From the NCBI RefSeq assembly GCF_900142895.1, contig NZ_LT670847.1, positions 1-64,000 of the forward strand: DNA of 64,000 nucleotides. Reading direction: 5' to 3'. The DNA is from Vreelandella subglaciescola (GTDB lineage: Bacteria > Pseudomonadota > Gammaproteobacteria > Pseudomonadales > Halomonadaceae). The notes under the pieces were generated by a model. The model did no database searches. It had not been told where the DNA came from and saw nothing but the letters and a program-made list of their open reading frames with translations. Made by a program: the position numbers and the translations under genes. This document shows positions 40,607 through 50,087 of the stretch, piece by piece (position 1 is the stretch's first letter; each line of letters starts with the position of its first letter).

Positions 40607-41692
40607 TTATAGTCGGCCCTCCTCAACAGCGTGACACGCCACGCGAACGCCGTCATCCTGGGTTGTTAATGCCGGTATTTCCTGCTTGCAGCGGGCGTTG
40701 GCGTACGGGCAGCGGCCGTGAAACACGCAGCCAGTGGGCAGGTTGACCGGCGTGGGCACTTCGCCTTCCAGGCGGATATGCTGCGGGCCGTCGTCATCAA
40801 GGCGCGGGATCGCCGAGAGCAGCGCCTGTGTATAAGGGTGGCGCGGCTTGGCAAACAGCGTCGCGGTGTCGGCAATTTCGCACACCGTACCCAGATACAT
40901 GACCGCCACGCGAGTCCCGAAATGCTCTACCACGGCCAGATCGTGGGTGATGAACAGGTACGTCAGGTTGCGTTCGCGCCGGGCGTCCATCAGCAGGTTG
41001 AGCACCTGCGCCTGAATCGAGACGTCCAGCGCCGAGATCGGTTCGTCAGCGACGATGAACTCGGGGTCTACCGCCAGTGCTCGGGCAATGGCAATACGCT
41101 GGCGCTGGCCGCCAGAAAACTCGTGGCCAAAGCGTTTGCCCCAGTCCGGGTCGATGCCTACCGAGGCCATGACCTGTTCGACCTGCGCGACGACCTGCTG
41201 GCGGTTCCAGTCCGGATGGTGCAGGCGCAGCGGTTCTTCCAGCGTTTGCTGGATGGTCATGCGCGGGTTGAGCGACGCATAGGGGTTTTGAAAGATCATC
41301 TGCATGCGCTTGCGAAACGGCAACAGCTGACGGCTGCTGCGGTTGTCGATGCGCGTGCCGTCGTAATGAATTTCACCCGCCGAGGGCGACAAAAGCCCCA
41401 TGACGAGGCGCGCCACGGTAGATTTGCCGCAGCCGGATTCGCCCACTACGCACAGCGCTTCGCCGCGGTTGATGTTGAGGTCAACACCGTTGATGGCGTG
41501 GACGTATTCCTGATGACGTATCAGCTTGCCGCCCTTGAAGCGCAGCTGATCGAGAAAGTCGCCGGACAGCGAGAAACGCTTTTCCAGACCGCGGATTTCC
41601 AGCAGCGTTTCCGCGTCCTGTGTCTTGTCGGCCGCGTGCGTTTGATCGGTCCGGGCTTCGGTGACGGGAATGCGGGTGGCGGTGGCGCTCAT
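40607..41692 (-). CDS. Peptide ABC transporter ATP-binding protein (DppF/OppF type)
   Basis: A 361-residue ATPase. Walker A is GESGCGKSTVARLVMG (about residues 84-99), signature FSGGQRQRIAIARAL and Walker B FIVADEPISALDVS. A C-terminal oligopeptide-transporter extension carries the Cys cluster CVFHGRCPYANARCKQEIPAL, a likely Fe-S or Zn site seen in DppF/OppF. It overlaps the upstream DppD-type gene by four bases (ATGA). It provides energy for peptide import with the DppD-type partner. Confidence 0.93.
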   Translation of the reverse strand: MSATATRIPVTEARTDQTHAADKTQDAETLLEIRGLEKRFSLSGDFLDQLRFKGGKLIRHQEYVHAINGVDLNINRGEALCVVGESGCGKSTVARLVMGLLSPSAGEIHYDGTRIDNRSSRQLLPFRKRMQMIFQNPYASLNPRMTIQQTLEEPLRLHHPDWNRQQVVAQVEQVMASVGIDPDWGKRFGHEFSGGQRQRIAIARALAVDPEFIVADEPISALDVSIQAQVLNLLMDARRERNLTYLFITHDLAVVEHFGTRVAVMYLGTVCEIADTATLFAKPRHPYTQALLSAIPRLDDDGPQHIRLEGEVPTPVNLPTGCVFHGRCPYANARCKQEIPALTTQDDGVRVACHAVEEGRL

Positions 41693-42705
41693 TGGCCTTC
41701 CTCCTTCAAACGGCGGTCTTCCTGCATTTCAGCGACCATGTGGCAGGCGACCTGACAGTTGCCCGAGGTGACAAAACCGGGCACCTGTTCAACGCAGGCA
41801 GGGCGCGTCTGGCCATCGGCGCGCTTGATGAAATCGCAGCGCGGGTGAAACGCGCAGCCGCCCGGCAGGTTGGACAGCGAGGGCATGCTGCCACGAATCT
41901 GGTTGAGCTGCTCGCCGGGCGTGGCCATCTGCGGCAGGGCGTTGATCAGCCCCTGGGTGTAAGGGTGCTGGGGGTCGTTGATGATTTCCCGGGTGGGGCC
42001 CTGTTCGATCACGCGGCCGGCGTACATCACCAGCATGCGCTGGGTCACCTGGCTGACCACGCCCAGATCGTGGGTGATCAGTATCAGCCCGACGTTGTGC
42101 TGCTCGCAGAGATTGAGCAGCAGCGCCATGATTTCGGCCTGAATGGTGACGTCAAGCGCGGTGGTGGGCTCGTCGGCGATGATGATGTCGGGGTCCAGCA
42201 GCAGGGCGATGGCGATAATAACGCGCTGGCGCATACCGCCGGACAGCTCGTGGGGGTACTGAGCCAGCCGGGTTTCCGGCGAGGGAAGCTGCACCTGTTG
42301 CAGCTTGTCCAGCGCAATGGCCCGGGCGCGTTTGGTGCTGATGCGGCGGTGGGCTTTGAGGCATTCGATCATCTGCTCGCCGATGGACAACACCGGGTTG
42401 AGCGTCATCATCGGATCCTGGAAGATCATCGACATACGGTTGCCGCGCACCTTGCGCAGGCGGCGCTCGCTCATCGTATTGAGCGTTTTGCCCTCGAAAT
42501 TGACCTCGCCGCCGGCGATAAAACCGGGCTTGGCGATCAGGTTCAACAGCGCGAACGCGGCGACGGATTTTCCCGCGCCGGACTCGCCGACAATCCCCAG
42601 CCGCTCGCCGCGTTCCAGAGTGAAGTTGATATCGCGCAGGGCGTGGACATCGCCCTTGCGCAGGGCGAAATGAACATCGAGATGATTGACTTCCAGCAGT
42701 GCCAT
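41689..42705 (-). CDS. Peptide ABC transporter ATP-binding protein (DppD/OppD type)
   Basis: A 338-residue ATPase starting [20 protein letters not shown]. Walker A is [16 protein letters not shown], signature [16 protein letters not shown] and Walker [15 protein letters not shown]. The C-terminal [21 protein letters not shown] cluster is typical. The frame extends upstream to 42876, but ATG 42705 is where homologues begin. It overlaps the DppF-type gene and follows the DppC-type permease by 62 bp. It forms the asymmetric ATPase pair. Confidence 0.93.
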   Translation of the reverse strand: MALLEVNHLDVHFALRKGDVHALRDINFTLERGERLGIVGESGAGKSVAAFALLNLIAKPGFIAGGEVNFEGKTLNTMSERRLRKVRGNRMSMIFQDPMMTLNPVLSIGEQMIECLKAHRRISTKRARAIALDKLQQVQLPSPETRLAQYPHELSGGMRQRVIIAIALLLDPDIIIADEPTTALDVTIQAEIMALLLNLCEQHNVGLILITHDLGVVSQVTQRMLVMYAGRVIEQGPTREIINDPQHPYTQGLINALPQMATPGEQLNQIRGSMPSLSNLPGGCAFHPRCDFIKRADGQTRPACVEQVPGFVTSGNCQVACHMVAEMQEDRRLKEEGQ

Positions 42706-42767
42706 AGTGTTTTGCCCTTGTTCTCGGCCTTTTTGTTTAGCTTGTATGGTTTGGCCCTGTGAGAGTG

Positions 42768-43733
42768 CTAACCCTTGTACAGCCGGGGATTCATGACATC
42801 GCGCAGCCAATCGCCCAGCAGGTTGATCGACAGCACCAGTATCACCAGCACCGCGCCGGGGATCAGGGTGATCCACCAGGAGCCGGACTGGATATAGTCA
42901 AAGCCGGCCTTGATCAGCGAGCCCAGCGAGGGGTGGGTTTCCGGCATACCCAGCCCCAGAAAGGACAGCGCTGCTTCGGAAATGATGGCGTTGGCGATTT
43001 GCACCGTCGAGATAACGAAAATCGGCGACAGCGTGTTGGGCAGCACGTGGCGGAACATGATGCGCTTGCTGCGCAGCCCCATGACGCGAGCGGCATCGAC
43101 GTATTCCTTGCTGCGTTCAGCGAGGACCGAGGCGCGTACGGTGCGCGCGTACTGGGGCCATTCGGCCAGGCCGATAATCACCACCAGCAGCGGCACGGCG
43201 TAGGTGCTGAAGGTTGCGCCGCCAAAAATGGCCTTGACCAGCGCGCCGACGATAATCGCCACCATCAGCGTGGAAAACGACAGCTGGATATCCGCCAGGC
43301 GCATGAGAAAAGCGTCAACGCGCCCGCCCAGATAGCCGGCCATCAGGCCGAAACTCACCCCGATGATGGCCTGCAGCGCCACGGCGCCAAAGCCGATGAT
43401 CAGCGACACGCGTGCGCCATAGAGAATGGTCGAGAGCATATCTCGCCCCTGGGCATCGGTGCCCAGCAGGTAGGCGGGGTCGCTGCCATCCACCCAGAAC
43501 GGCGGCAGTTCCGAGGCGAGAATATCAATCTGCGCCAGGTCGTAAGGGTTCATGGGCGAAAGCCAGGGCGCGAGTACGGCAATGGCCACCAGCGCGATAA
43601 ACACCAACAGGCTCAGCTGGGCGATAATGTCGCGCTTGAAGCTGTACAGCAGGTAAGAGTCGCGAAAGCGCTCCCAGCGGCCGGGCAGCGGAGGGGCTGC
43701 CGCCGTGGCGCTTGTCTGTGAAGAATCAGTCAT
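42768..43733 (-). CDS. Peptide ABC transporter permease (DppC/OppC type)
   Basis: A 321-residue inner-membrane permease with about six transmembrane helices and the N-terminal extra helix of the OppC group. LLGTDAQGRDMLSTILYGARVSL (about residues 88-110) is the DppC fingerprint, and the EAA loop reads EYVDAARVMGLRSKRIMFRHVLPN (about 212-235). It overlaps the DppB-type gene by four bases (ATGA). A substrate binding protein and ATPases are encoded in the same run. Confidence 0.93.
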   Translation of the reverse strand: MTDSSQTSATAAAPPLPGRWERFRDSYLLYSFKRDIIAQLSLLVFIALVAIAVLAPWLSPMNPYDLAQIDILASELPPFWVDGSDPAYLLGTDAQGRDMLSTILYGARVSLIIGFGAVALQAIIGVSFGLMAGYLGGRVDAFLMRLADIQLSFSTLMVAIIVGALVKAIFGGATFSTYAVPLLVVIIGLAEWPQYARTVRASVLAERSKEYVDAARVMGLRSKRIMFRHVLPNTLSPIFVISTVQIANAIISEAALSFLGLGMPETHPSLGSLIKAGFDYIQSGSWWITLIPGAVLVILVLSINLLGDWLRDVMNPRLYKG

Positions 43734-44776
43734 GCGGGTTTTCCTGTCAGTTTGACGGTGGGGTTAACCAGACCGTAAATCAGGTCTACCAGGGTGTTGG
43801 TGATCACAAAGATCAGCCCCACGATCATCAGATAGGTGACGATCAGCGGAATGTCGGAGCGCTCGATGGCGTTGAGGAACATCAGCCCCATGCCGGGCCA
43901 CTGGAACACCGTCTCGGTGAGGATGGTGTAGGCCACCAGCGTGCCGATTTGCACCCCACCTACGGTAATCACCGGCAGCATGGTGTTTTTCAGTGCGTGC
44001 AGAAAATACACGCGGCGCATGGAGATGCCCTTGGCGCGGGCAAACTTGACGTATTCGGACTGCAATACCTCAAGCATTTCAGCGCGGATCAGGCGGATAA
44101 ACAGCGGCAGCATGATCGAGGCCAGCGAAATCGCCGGCAGCACCAGATACGTCAGCCCTTCAAGGCTGGCAAAGTTGGTGTCCCAGGTGCCAAATACGTG
44201 AACCGGGTCGCCGCGGCCATAGGCCGGCATGCCGCCTTCGGTGGACAGCACATCGTTCAGCCACGCGCCCCAGCCGGTTTCCGCGGGGAAGGGTGAGACG
44301 CTCACGCCAATGGCAAAAATCTGGATCAGCACGATGGCGGTGAGGAACACCGGTATCGAGATGCCGACGATGGACACGCTCATGAAAAAGCGCGTCAGCC
44401 AGGCGCGGGGCTTGATGGCGCTGTATACGCCGATGGGAATCGACAGCGCGATAATCAGGAAGGTGGAGGCCGCGACCAGCTCGAGCGTGGCCGGCAGGTG
44501 GCGCGCGATGACCGAGGTGGTGGGCTGGTTGAACACGTAGGAATAGCCGAAATCGAATTGCGCGGCGTTGCCGGCAAAACGCAGATACTGGGTCAGCATC
44601 GGATCATTCAGCCCCAGCTCTTCGCGCAGCTCGGCGCGCTCGCTTTCCGGCACCGACTGACCCACCATCTGTTGAATCGGGTCGCCGAGGTTATCCTGTA
44701 TGGCGAAGGCGATCACGCTGATGACAAACATAACCAGCAGCGCGTGAAAAAGACGCTTGATCAAAAAAGCGATCAT
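43730..44776 (-). CDS. Peptide ABC transporter permease (DppB/OppB type)
   Basis: A 348-residue permease with about six transmembrane helices and the typical FLIKRLFHALLVMFVISVIAF start. The EAA loop is EYVKFARAKGISMRRVYFLHALKN (about residues 245-268), followed by MLPVITVGGVQIGTLVAYTILTETVFQWPGMG. A somewhat long periplasmic insert (VSPFPAETGWGAWLNDVLSTEG) is present, as in some dipeptide systems. It follows the substrate-binding protein gene by about 80 bp. Confidence 0.93.
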   Translation of the reverse strand: MIAFLIKRLFHALLVMFVISVIAFAIQDNLGDPIQQMVGQSVPESERAELREELGLNDPMLTQYLRFAGNAAQFDFGYSYVFNQPTTSVIARHLPATLELVAASTFLIIALSIPIGVYSAIKPRAWLTRFFMSVSIVGISIPVFLTAIVLIQIFAIGVSVSPFPAETGWGAWLNDVLSTEGGMPAYGRGDPVHVFGTWDTNFASLEGLTYLVLPAISLASIMLPLFIRLIRAEMLEVLQSEYVKFARAKGISMRRVYFLHALKNTMLPVITVGGVQIGTLVAYTILTETVFQWPGMGLMFLNAIERSDIPLIVTYLMIVGLIFVITNTLVDLIYGLVNPTVKLTGKPA

Positions 44777-44855
44777 GGGGAAGTATCCTGTGGCAGCAAC
44801 AGGGAAGCGACGCGCCCGTGGGACGCGTCGTTAAACCAAACGGCAGGTGAAGGGG

Positions 44856-46460
44856 TTATTCAGCGTCTTCGGCGTCGATCACCAGATCGCCCAGGTAGGG
44901 GAAGTTCATCACGTTAAGCACGGGTTCGATGTCGGCGTTGCTGGCCGATGCCCACGCCAGATCCTGCCAGTGCAGCGGCACGAAGGCGGCGTCGTCATAA
45001 AGCGTTTGCTCAACCTGCTGGAGCATCTCGGCGCGTTTCTCCAGATCGATTTCCTCGTTGGCTGCGGCCACCAGCTTGTCGAGCTCGGGGTTGCAGTAGT
45101 TGCCGGCGTTGTACTGGCCGGCGCCGGTGTCGGCATCGCCGCAGGCGGTGAGGTATTCGTGGAAGTTGGCGCTGTCTTCGGTGTCGGCATGCCAGCCAAT
45201 CAGCATCATATCAGCGGCGCGATCGTCAAACTCGCCCCAGTACTGGGCTTTGGGCAGCGTTTTCAAATCCACGTCGACGTTGATGCGCGCGAGCATGGCC
45301 GCGACCGCCTGGGCTATCTGGGCATCGTTAACGTAGCGGTTGTTGGGCGCCATCATGGTGATGTCAAAGCCGTCGGCGTAGCCCGCTTCTTCCATCAGCT
45401 CTTTGGCTTTGGCGACGTCGTAGCGCGGCGTGAGCGAGTCCACGTGGCCCACATAACCGTCAGGCGACATCTGCGCGGCCGGCGTGGCGAAGCCTTTCAT
45501 CAGACGGTCGGCGATGCCTTCCTGATTTACCGCGTAGGCGAAGGCCTTGCGTACGCGCGGGTCTTCAAAGGCTTCGACGCGCTTCTGGTTCATGTGCAGC
45601 ATGATGATGCGCGTACCGGACATGGTGACCAGCTTGGCATCGTCGCTTTCGCGCACGCGCTCCAGATCGTTGGGCGGTACCGGGGCGATGAAGTCCACGT
45701 CGCCCGAGAGCAGGGCGGCGACGCGGGTGGCGTTTTCGCTGATCGGCGTCAGCACGAGCTTGTCGACGTTGCCCGGGGAGCTTTCATCCCAATAGTCGGG
45801 GTTACGTTTGAACTCGGTACGCACGCCCTGCTGACGTTCGGTCACGGTGTAGGGGCCGGTGCCGGAAACGTGGGCTGAGGCGTAGGAGTTGCCGTTCTTG
45901 ACGATTTCATCCTTGGGGTCGCCGTCGGGGGCGTCGCCCGAATAAAACTCGCTGTCCATCGGGAAGATGTAGGTGGCAAGGTTCAGCAGCAGCGGGTAGG
46001 GCTTGACGGTGTTGATCTCGACGGTGTGCTCGTCTACCGCGGTGGCGCTTTCAATCGGCGCAAAAATCGCCTTGAAGTCCGGGCTGCGCTTCAAGCGCTC
46101 GATGGTCCAGACCACATCTTTAGCGGTAAACGCGTTGCCGCTAGTGAACGTTACTCCTTCGCGCAGCGTCATGCGCATGGTGGTGTCGTCTACCTGCTCC
46201 CATTCGGTGGCCAGGCGCGGCTCGAAATCGAGCGACTGATCCCAGCGTACCAGCGGGTCGTAGATGAGGTGCGACAGCTGCATGATGCCGCCGGAAAGCT
46301 GTTCGTGAATATCCAGCGATACCGGGTCGGCATCGTAGGCCATGCGCAAGGTGTTTTCGGCCTGGGCGGCGGTGGACACCAGTGCGCCGCCGGCAAGCGT
46401 AGCGGCAATGGCAGAAGCGAGTAGCGTCTTTTTAACGGTTGGTGTGCGAGTCACGGTCAT
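44856..46460 (-). CDS. Peptide ABC transporter substrate-binding protein (DppA/OppA type)
   Basis: A 534-residue periplasmic SBP_bac_5 protein. Signal peptide KKTLLASAIAATLAGGALVSTAAQAENTL, then DPVSLDIHEQLSGGIMQLSHLIYDPLVRWD, TMRMTLREGVTFTSGNAFTAKDVVWTIERLK (the family signature) and the YDVAKAKELMEEAGYADGFD region. The end is acidic. Start ATG 46460 (MTVTRTPTVKK) is preferred over 46514 because the signal peptide follows at normal distance. It heads the five-gene transporter run; the LysR and prolidase genes lie downstream on the same strand, probably as separate units. Peptide specificity is not readable. Confidence 0.9.
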   Translation of the reverse strand: MTVTRTPTVKKTLLASAIAATLAGGALVSTAAQAENTLRMAYDADPVSLDIHEQLSGGIMQLSHLIYDPLVRWDQSLDFEPRLATEWEQVDDTTMRMTLREGVTFTSGNAFTAKDVVWTIERLKRSPDFKAIFAPIESATAVDEHTVEINTVKPYPLLLNLATYIFPMDSEFYSGDAPDGDPKDEIVKNGNSYASAHVSGTGPYTVTERQQGVRTEFKRNPDYWDESSPGNVDKLVLTPISENATRVAALLSGDVDFIAPVPPNDLERVRESDDAKLVTMSGTRIIMLHMNQKRVEAFEDPRVRKAFAYAVNQEGIADRLMKGFATPAAQMSPDGYVGHVDSLTPRYDVAKAKELMEEAGYADGFDITMMAPNNRYVNDAQIAQAVAAMLARINVDVDLKTLPKAQYWGEFDDRAADMMLIGWHADTEDSANFHEYLTACGDADTGAGQYNAGNYCNPELDKLVAAANEEIDLEKRAEMLQQVEQTLYDDAAFVPLHWQDLAWASASNADIEPVLNVMNFPYLGDLVIDAEDAE

Positions 46461-46730
46461 GGCGGTGTAAATCCCCGATGTTATTGTTTGTTGGTAGCCA
46501 CGGTTAATCGCCAATGCTGCTGAATGGATGCTGACGTTGATACAAAGGCTTTTCAGTCAGCCTTGTACAGCGCTCCGTCACAAATCGTTCGTAAAAAAAC
46601 AGTCTGGCGAAAAACGGCTTACTCACAACATAGTGAGTTAGCATCGTGTTACACAATCGAAATAATGACTGGGGATATTCATCCACTGAATGACCGCACG
46701 CCCCGACGGGCTTGGAGCGGCGTTGGTGGT

Positions 46731-47126
46731 TCAGGCAGCAGTGCCAAAGCGGCGGTGTAAATAGGCGTTGATATCGTCGGATTCGTACAGCCACTCGACG
46801 CTTTTGTCGTCGTTTTCAATTTTCAGGCACGGCACCTTTGCCCGGCCGCCGCCTTCCAGCAGGGCTTGTTTGTGATCGGGATCGCGCTGGGTGTCGCGCA
46901 GCTCGATGGTCAGGCCCAGCCGCGCGATTTCCTTACGTACCTTGATGCAGAACGGGCAGGTGCGAAACTGGTACAGCGCAAGCGCTTCGCAGGCCTTGTC
47001 GGTCTCAGCCTGTTTGGCCTCGGAGCGCTCTACCGCCTGGGGTGTGGAGAGCTTTTCGGAAATGATCATCACCGGCGTGAGCACGAGGCGTAGGCCGCGG
47101 AAAAAGTAACGAATGAGGATGCGCAT
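46731..47126 (-). CDS. Membrane-anchored glutaredoxin-like protein
   Basis: A 131-residue protein with an N-terminal hydrophobic segment (RYFFRGLRLVLTPVMIISE, about residues 6-24) and a thioredoxin-fold domain. LALYQFRTCPFCIKVRKEIARLGL holds the CPFC redox motif (about residues 57-60). The fold continues as RAKVPCLKIENDDKSVEWLYESDDINAYL, with the cis-Pro VPCL. It resembles the glutaredoxin or GST N-terminal group and probably reduces disulfides at the membrane using glutathione. It diverges from mpl. Confidence 0.83.
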   Translation of the reverse strand: MRILIRYFFRGLRLVLTPVMIISEKLSTPQAVERSEAKQAETDKACEALALYQFRTCPFCIKVRKEIARLGLTIELRDTQRDPDHKQALLEGGGRAKVPCLKIENDDKSVEWLYESDDINAYLHRRFGTAA

Positions 47127-47273
47127 GAAGCTTCCTTAACAGCGGGGTTGATATAATCGCCGGCCATCGTGCAATAAGCCGCGGCGTTTGTCACATCGGC
47201 CGTGAGCTATACCGGGCGGCGTGCTAGGCTTTCCGGTCGTTTTTCGTGTGTGCCCTGGAGTGCACGTATTGAG

Positions 47274-47348
47274 CATTGTTCTCAATAGATTCGTTCTCAA
47301 TGGATTCGTTCTGAATGAATTCGTTGCTGATGAATTCGTTGTTGAACG
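47274..47348. repeat. Five imperfect 15-bp tandem units upstream of mpl
   Basis: Units of the form ATTCGTTCTCAATGG follow head to tail at 47274, 47289, 47304, 47319 and 47334, drifting in sequence toward mpl. They lie in the mpl leader, just before its ribosome site. Confidence 0.7.
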
Positions 47349-47371
47349 CATCGTTAAGGGACGTTACGGCC

Positions 47372-48796
47372 ATGCATCTGCATATTATCGGGATTTGCGG
47401 CACTTTTATGGGCAGCCTGGCGCTGCTGGCGCGCGAGCTTGGCTACCGGGTCAGCGGCTCGGACGCCAACGTTTACCCGCCGATGAGCACCCAGCTGGCG
47501 GAGGCCGGCATTGCCCTGCAGGACGGCTTTGGCGCCGCCAACCTGCGCGACGCCTCGGGCGCAACGCCGGATCTGGTGGTGGTGGGCAACGCGCTGTCGC
47601 GCGGCAATCCTGAAGTCGAGGCGCTGTTGAACAGCGGCTTGCCGTACACTTCCGGCGCCCAGTGGCTCTGCGAGCACGTGCTGGCGGGGCGCAAGGTGAT
47701 CGCCATCGCCGGCACCCACGGCAAGACCACCACGGCGAGCCTGTTGGCGTGGCTGCTGGAAAGCGCCGGCCAGGCGCCGGGCTTTCTGATTGGCGGGGTG
47801 CCGCGCAATTTCGGCATCTCAGCGCGGCTGGGCGAGCCGGACGCCCCCTTTGTGGTGGAAGCCGACGAATACGACACGGCGTTTTTCGACAAGCGCTCCA
47901 AGTTTGTTCATTACCGTCCGCAAATCGCCGTGCTCAACAATCTGGAGTTCGATCACGCCGACATCTTCCCCGACCTGGCCGCCATTGAGCGCCAGTTTCA
48001 TCATCTGGTGCGCACCGTGCCGGGCAACGGCCAGCTGCTGGTGGCTGATGATCAGCCGGCGCTTGAGCGCGTGCTGGCGCAGGGTGCATGGACGCCGGTG
48101 GCGCGGTTGGGCAAGGCGCCTGCGGCGGGGGTGGATAATGCCCCCGGCAGCGAGTGGCAGTTTCGTTTGGAGCACGCCGATGCCAGCCGCTTTCAGGTGA
48201 TTCACCTGGCCGCGCAGGAAGGTGAGACGGAAGACGCGGTGGTGGAGTGGTCGCTGACCGGCGAGTACAACGCGCGCAACGCGCTGGCGGCCCTGGCCGC
48301 GGCGCATGCCTGCGGGGTGGATCTCTCGCGCAGCTGTGCGGCACTGGCCCGTTTTGAAAGCCCGCGGCGGCGTCAGGAAGTGCGCGGCGAGATCGGCGGC
48401 ATTCAGGTGATCGACGATTTTGCTCATCATCCCACGGCGATTGCCGCGACTCTTGGCGGGCTGCGGGCGGCCACGCCGACCGGCCGGCTGCTGGCGGTGA
48501 TTGAGCCGCGCTCCAACACCATGCGTCAGGGGGCGCTCAAGGCGCGGCTGAACGACAGCGTAGCCGATGCCGACCACGCCTTCTGGTATCAGCCGCCGGC
48601 GCTGGACTGGTCGCTGGATGCACTGATTGCCCCACAGGGCGAGCGCGCCAGCCTGTATCACGACCTCGACGCGCTGGTCGCCGCCGTGGTCAATAAAGCG
48701 TCACCCAGAGACCGTATCGTGGTGATGTCCAACGGCGGCTTTGGCGGTATTCACGAGCGCCTGCTGGCAGCGCTTGAAACGGCGCATCAGGAGTAA
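47372..48796 (+). CDS. mpl: UDP-N-acetylmuramate:L-Ala-gamma-D-Glu-meso-DAP ligase
   Basis: A 474-residue Mur-ligase-family enzyme that recycles the murein tripeptide onto UDP-MurNAc. It opens MHLHIIGICGTFMGSLALLARELGYRVSGSD. The ATP-binding motif is IAGTHGKTTTASLLAWLLE (about residues 109-127), followed by VVEADEYDTAFFDKRSKFVHY and the C-terminal IDDFAHHPTAI. I start at ATG 47372, where homologues begin; the longer frame to 47315 would add a repeat-encoded MNSLLMNSLL tail. It is followed closely by ubiX. Confidence 0.94.
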   Translation: MHLHIIGICGTFMGSLALLARELGYRVSGSDANVYPPMSTQLAEAGIALQDGFGAANLRDASGATPDLVVVGNALSRGNPEVEALLNSGLPYTSGAQWLCEHVLAGRKVIAIAGTHGKTTTASLLAWLLESAGQAPGFLIGGVPRNFGISARLGEPDAPFVVEADEYDTAFFDKRSKFVHYRPQIAVLNNLEFDHADIFPDLAAIERQFHHLVRTVPGNGQLLVADDQPALERVLAQGAWTPVARLGKAPAAGVDNAPGSEWQFRLEHADASRFQVIHLAAQEGETEDAVVEWSLTGEYNARNALAALAAAHACGVDLSRSCAALARFESPRRRQEVRGEIGGIQVIDDFAHHPTAIAATLGGLRAATPTGRLLAVIEPRSNTMRQGALKARLNDSVADADHAFWYQPPALDWSLDALIAPQGERASLYHDLDALVAAVVNKASPRDRIVVMSNGGFGGIHERLLAALETAHQE

Positions 48797-48802
48797 CTCG
48801 CT

Positions 48803-49423
48803 ATGACAACGTTCAAACCGCCGGTGACCGTGGCGCTGACCGGTGCGTCCGGCGTGCAGTACGCGCTGCGCCTGATTGACGTGCTGGTCAACGCCGGCCA
48901 CGAGGTCTGGGTGATGGTTTCCAAGGCGGCGCACATGGTGATTGCCACCGAAACGGACACCACCTTGCCGGCAGCGCCGGCACGGCTGGAAAAGGCACTA
49001 ATGGCGCGTAGCGGGGCGGCCAGCGGCCAGATCCGCTGCTTTGGCCGCGAAGACTGGATGGCGCCGGTGGCCTCGGGCTCCGGCGCGCCGTCGGCGATGG
49101 TGATCTGCCCGTGCTCCACCGGCACGCTGTCGGCGGTGGCTACCGGCGCCAGCAACAACCTGATCGAGCGCGCGGCGGATGTGGCCATCAAGGAGCGCCG
49201 CACGCTGGTCATGGTGCCACGGGAAAGCCCGTTTTCACCCATTCATCTTGAGCACATGCTTACGCTCAGCCGCCTGGGTGTGGTGATACTGCCGGCGGCG
49301 CCGGGGTTTTATCATCGTCCCGCGTCGATCGACGATCTGATCGACTTTATCGTTGCGCGCATCCTCAATCAGCTGGGCATTGAGCACGCACTGATGCCGC
49401 GTTGGGGTGAGGGCGGCGAGTAG
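48803..49423 (+). CDS. ubiX: Flavin prenyltransferase UbiX
   Basis: A 206-residue enzyme that prenylates FMN to the cofactor used by UbiD decarboxylase in ubiquinone synthesis. VTVALTGASGVQYALRLIDVL (about residues 8-28), CPCSTGTLSAVATGASNNLIERAADV and the PRESPFSPIHLEHMLTLSRLGVVILPAAPGFYHRP region are diagnostic. It begins six bases after the mpl stop with AGGAG, so mpl-ubiX is an operon; lysE follows by about 25 bp. Confidence 0.94.
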   Translation: MTTFKPPVTVALTGASGVQYALRLIDVLVNAGHEVWVMVSKAAHMVIATETDTTLPAAPARLEKALMARSGAASGQIRCFGREDWMAPVASGSGAPSAMVICPCSTGTLSAVATGASNNLIERAADVAIKERRTLVMVPRESPFSPIHLEHMLTLSRLGVVILPAAPGFYHRPASIDDLIDFIVARILNQLGIEHALMPRWGEGGE

Positions 49424-49447
49424 TCATCCATTGATAAGGAACGCTCT

Positions 49448-50071
49448 ATGCTGTCTGTTGCGACGCTTTCGGTGTTTGCGCCCATGTTTCTGCTGGTCTC
49501 GCTGACGCCGGGCATGTGTATGACGCTGGCCATGGTGCTGGGCATGACCCAGGGCGTGAAACGCACGCTGTGGATGATGATCGGCGAGCTGCTGGGCGTC
49601 GGGCTGGTGGCGGTGGCGGCAGGGGCCGGTGTGGCCGCGCTGATGCTGAAAAGTCCCGAAGTCTTTATGTTGTTCAAATGGGTGGGCGGGGCGTATCTGG
49701 TGTATCTGGGCGTGATGATGTGGCGTTCGCGCGGGCGCATGGCGATTCCCGGGGGAGTTGATCGGGGCGCGCCGGCCTCGCGGGGGCAGCTTTTTGTGCA
49801 GGGGTTCATGACGGCGATTGCCAATCCCAAGGGCTGGGCGTTTTTCATGGTGCTGCTGCCGCCGTTTCTGGACGATGCCCGGGCGCTGGCGCCCCAGTTG
49901 GCAAGCCTGGTGGCGGTTATTCTGGTTATCGAGTTTACCAGCCTGATGATCTATACCACCGGCGGCAAGACGCTGCGCCGGCTGCTTTCCAGAGGAGCCG
50001 GCGTGCGGCTGATGAACCGTATTTCCGGCACGCTGATGGTGGGCGTGGGGCTGTGGCTGGCGCTGGGGTAG
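49448..50071 (+). CDS. LysE-family amino-acid exporter
   Basis: A 207-residue membrane protein with about six transmembrane helices. MFLLVSLTPGMCMTLAMVLGMTQGVKRTLWMMIGELLG is the LysE/RhtB signature (about residues 14-52), with WVGGAYLVYLGVMMWR and AIANPKGWAFFMVLLPPFLD following. It probably exports amino acids or a similar small molecule; the substrate is unknown. It is close behind ubiX and converges on the GGDEF-like operon with only 16 bp between stops. Confidence 0.87.
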   Translation: MLSVATLSVFAPMFLLVSLTPGMCMTLAMVLGMTQGVKRTLWMMIGELLGVGLVAVAAGAGVAALMLKSPEVFMLFKWVGGAYLVYLGVMMWRSRGRMAIPGGVDRGAPASRGQLFVQGFMTAIANPKGWAFFMVLLPPFLDDARALAPQLASLVAVILVIEFTSLMIYTTGGKTLRRLLSRGAGVRLMNRISGTLMVGVGLWLALG

Positions 50072-50087
50072 GCCGCGTAGAAGAAAG

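Noticed and set aside
41692..42762. A 356-codon open frame on the plus strand opposite the DppD-type gene
   Set aside because: It mirrors a clear ABC ATPase on the other strand, has no family features and is rich in His/Gln/Arg as antisense frames in GC-rich DNA are.
42759..43721. A 320-codon plus-strand frame opposite the DppC-type gene
   Set aside because: Antisense shadow of a well-supported permease; composition is unlike a protein.
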